Shown here: positions 63,033-64,000 of the stretch, in pieces
How positions within the stretch are numbered: position 1 is the first letter of the stretch
Layout of the letters: every line of letters starts with the position of its first letter
Assembly: GCF_001883705.2 (NCBI RefSeq)
Contig: NZ_MDEQ02000012.1
Coordinates: 186,001-250,000 of the forward strand
Source of the DNA: Burkholderia catarinensis
GTDB taxonomy: Bacteria > Pseudomonadota > Gammaproteobacteria > Burkholderiales > Burkholderiaceae
Direction of reading: 5' to 3'
Length of the DNA: 64,000 nucleotides
Made by a program: the position numbers and the translations under genes
The notes under the pieces: generated by a model
What the model was told of the DNA's origin: nothing
Databases searched by the model: none
Seen by the model: only the letters and a program-made list of their open reading frames with translations

Positions 63033-63724
63033 AGCACGAGGACACGATCCTTGCCGCGGTGGCCGGCTTCGTCGACACGCTGAGCTTCGTCGCGCTGTTC
63101 GGGTTGTTCACCGCGCACGTGACGGGCAACTTCGTGCTGATCGGCGCGGGCATCGCGGGCTTCGGCCAGGGTGTCGTGCTGAAGCTCAGCGTGTTTCCGG
63201 CGTTCGTATGCGGCGTGATCGTGAGCAGCCTGATCGCGCGGTCGATGTCCGCGCGGCCCGCATGGCAGGGCACGCGCGCGCTGCATGCGGTGCAGGCCGT
63301 GCTGCTGCTCGGCTTTTGCGCGGCCGGCGTGTGGGCGACGCCCGTCACGCAGCCCGACAGCCTGCCGGCGCTCGTGGCCGGCATCGTCGGCACGTTCGCG
63401 ATGGGCGTGCAGAACGCGCATCCGCGCGTGATCCCGCGCGCCGGCGTGCCGAACACGGTGATGACCGGCAACGTCACGCAGGCGATCCTCGATGTCGTCG
63501 ACATGCTGTCCGCCGGCACGGCCGAAAGCGCGCGTACGGCGGCGCGGGCCCGCTTCGGCAAGATGCTGCCGGCGATCGTCGCGTTCGCGCTCGGTGCGGC
63601 GTGCGGTGCGCTCGGGTTCCGTTACGTCGGATTCCTGGCGCTGCTCGTGCCGGTTGGCGCGCTCGCCACGCTTGCGCTGTGTGCGGCGCAACCGGCCGGC
63701 ACCACCACGCAGGAGCATGCATGA
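63029..63724 (+). CDS. DUF1275 (YoaK) family membrane protein
   Basis: A 231-residue protein with about six hydrophobic segments. Family signatures include AGFVDTLSFVALFGLFTAHV followed by TGNFVLIGAGIA, and MGVQNAHPRVIPRAGVPNTV followed by MTGNVTQAI. The function is unknown, but YoaK-like proteins are frequent beside small redox operons. It is translationally coupled to the VOC gene by an ATGA overlap. Confidence 0.92.
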   Translation: MKHEDTILAAVAGFVDTLSFVALFGLFTAHVTGNFVLIGAGIAGFGQGVVLKLSVFPAFVCGVIVSSLIARSMSARPAWQGTRALHAVQAVLLLGFCAAGVWATPVTQPDSLPALVAGIVGTFAMGVQNAHPRVIPRAGVPNTVMTGNVTQAILDVVDMLSAGTAESARTAARARFGKMLPAIVAFALGAACGALGFRYVGFLALLVPVGALATLALCAAQPAGTTTQEHA

Positions 63725-63807
63725 TCGTGCGGGAAGGCAGGGTGGGTCGCGGCTGCGCGGGACGCGCGGGCCGCGTTGACGAACGCAGCCGTGAATGGAT
63801 GGCTGCC

Positions 63808-64000
63808 ATGAGAAAACGGGGTATCGCAGCCATGCGGGGCTACCGGCTCGACCGCGCGGCCCGTGCGTCGGTCGTCGCGGGGCTGCTGTTCGCGGGCGCC
63901 GATGCGGCGTTCGCGGAAGCGGCGACCACGACCACGGCACCCGCACCGGCTGCGGACGGCACTGCATCGACGTGCACGGCCAAGCGGCCGACCGTGCTGT
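63808..64000 (+). CDS. Exported protein, N-terminal fragment (runs off the window)
   Basis: The frame starts MRKRGIAAMRGYRLDRAARA and has a signal-peptide core VVAGLLFAGADAAFAEAATT, then TTTAPAPAADGTASTCTAKR up to the last base. Only about 64 codons are visible, so no family can be named. An in-frame ATG at 63799 is an alternative start. It lies 83 bases after the DUF1275 gene and may be the next gene of the same operon. Confidence 0.6.
   Translation, partial: MRKRGIAAMRGYRLDRAARASVVAGLLFAGADAAFAEAATTTTAPAPAADGTASTCTAKRPTVL

Noticed and set aside
1-64000. tRNA, rRNA, CRISPR arrays, prophage or integrase genes
   Set aside because: No cloverleaf, rRNA-like, regularly spaced repeat or recombinase sequence was recognised anywhere in the window.

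Overview
The window is high-GC, densely coded DNA of a beta-proteobacterium, most likely a Burkholderia (Burkholderia cepacia complex type) secondary replicon. The grounds are family content and codon use: a Burkholderia-style general porin, a MipA/OmpV protein beside an OmpR-type two-component pair, many LysR regulators, iron and metal uptake cassettes, and a complete E. coli-like bcs cellulose operon. This is inference from gene families; no rRNA, tRNA or CRISPR was seen.

Layout. 1-2740: hydroxyquinol (1,2,4-benzenetriol) catabolism, with maleylacetate reductase (cut by the window edge), a Dabb protein and hydroxyquinol 1,2-dioxygenase, divergent from a LysR regulator that carries an in-frame amber stop 47 codons before its natural end. 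2980-8139: a TonB receptor plus ABC importer operon behind a palindromic operator candidate. 8187-11290: an RstAB-like two-component pair divergent from mipA, with a 10-bp-periodic repeat tract between them. 11569-14693: an I78-like lipoprotein, an orphan lytic transglycosylase fused to a VirB9-like domain, and a porin with its terminator. 15129-20156: Fur box, FecI-like sigma factor, FecR-like anti-sigma factor, transducing TonB receptor and a ThuA-like exported protein. 20172-31351: three regulators, small enzymes, a CitMHS transporter with a split AtuA-like pair, a nitrilase-family amidase, a chemoreceptor and an exported protein of unknown function.

31394-37767: a six-gene lipid cluster matching E. 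coli ynbABCD plus an acyltransferase (CDP-diglyceride synthase, acyltransferase, CDP-alcohol phosphatidyltransferase, hydrolase-methyltransferase, PAP2-tyrosine phosphatase, membrane protein). Its biological product is not established as far as I know. Next to it are a GAF-GGDEF diguanylate cyclase and a divergent bcs operon in the order B-Z-C-E-F-Q-A-G-R. The cyclase can plausibly supply the c-di-GMP read by BcsA (PilZ) and BcsE (RxGD). Between bcsC and bcsE lies a 289-bp, almost wholly palindromic MITE-like element with 33-bp inverted ends and CTAG at both borders; it supplies the bcsC stop codon.

54273-64000: pirin, OsmC, Na+/H+ antiporter and XapX as one leftward operon; an isochorismatase-family hydrolase; then a LysR regulator divergent from a second XapX, an amidohydrolase with an unusual Cys/His-rich tail, DoxX, an exported VOC protein, a DUF1275 protein and the start of another exported protein. 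The strongest candidates for new biology are the palindromic element inside the bcs operon, the ynb-like lipid cluster beside it, the transglycosylase-VirB9 fusion, and the XapX/amidohydrolase cluster.
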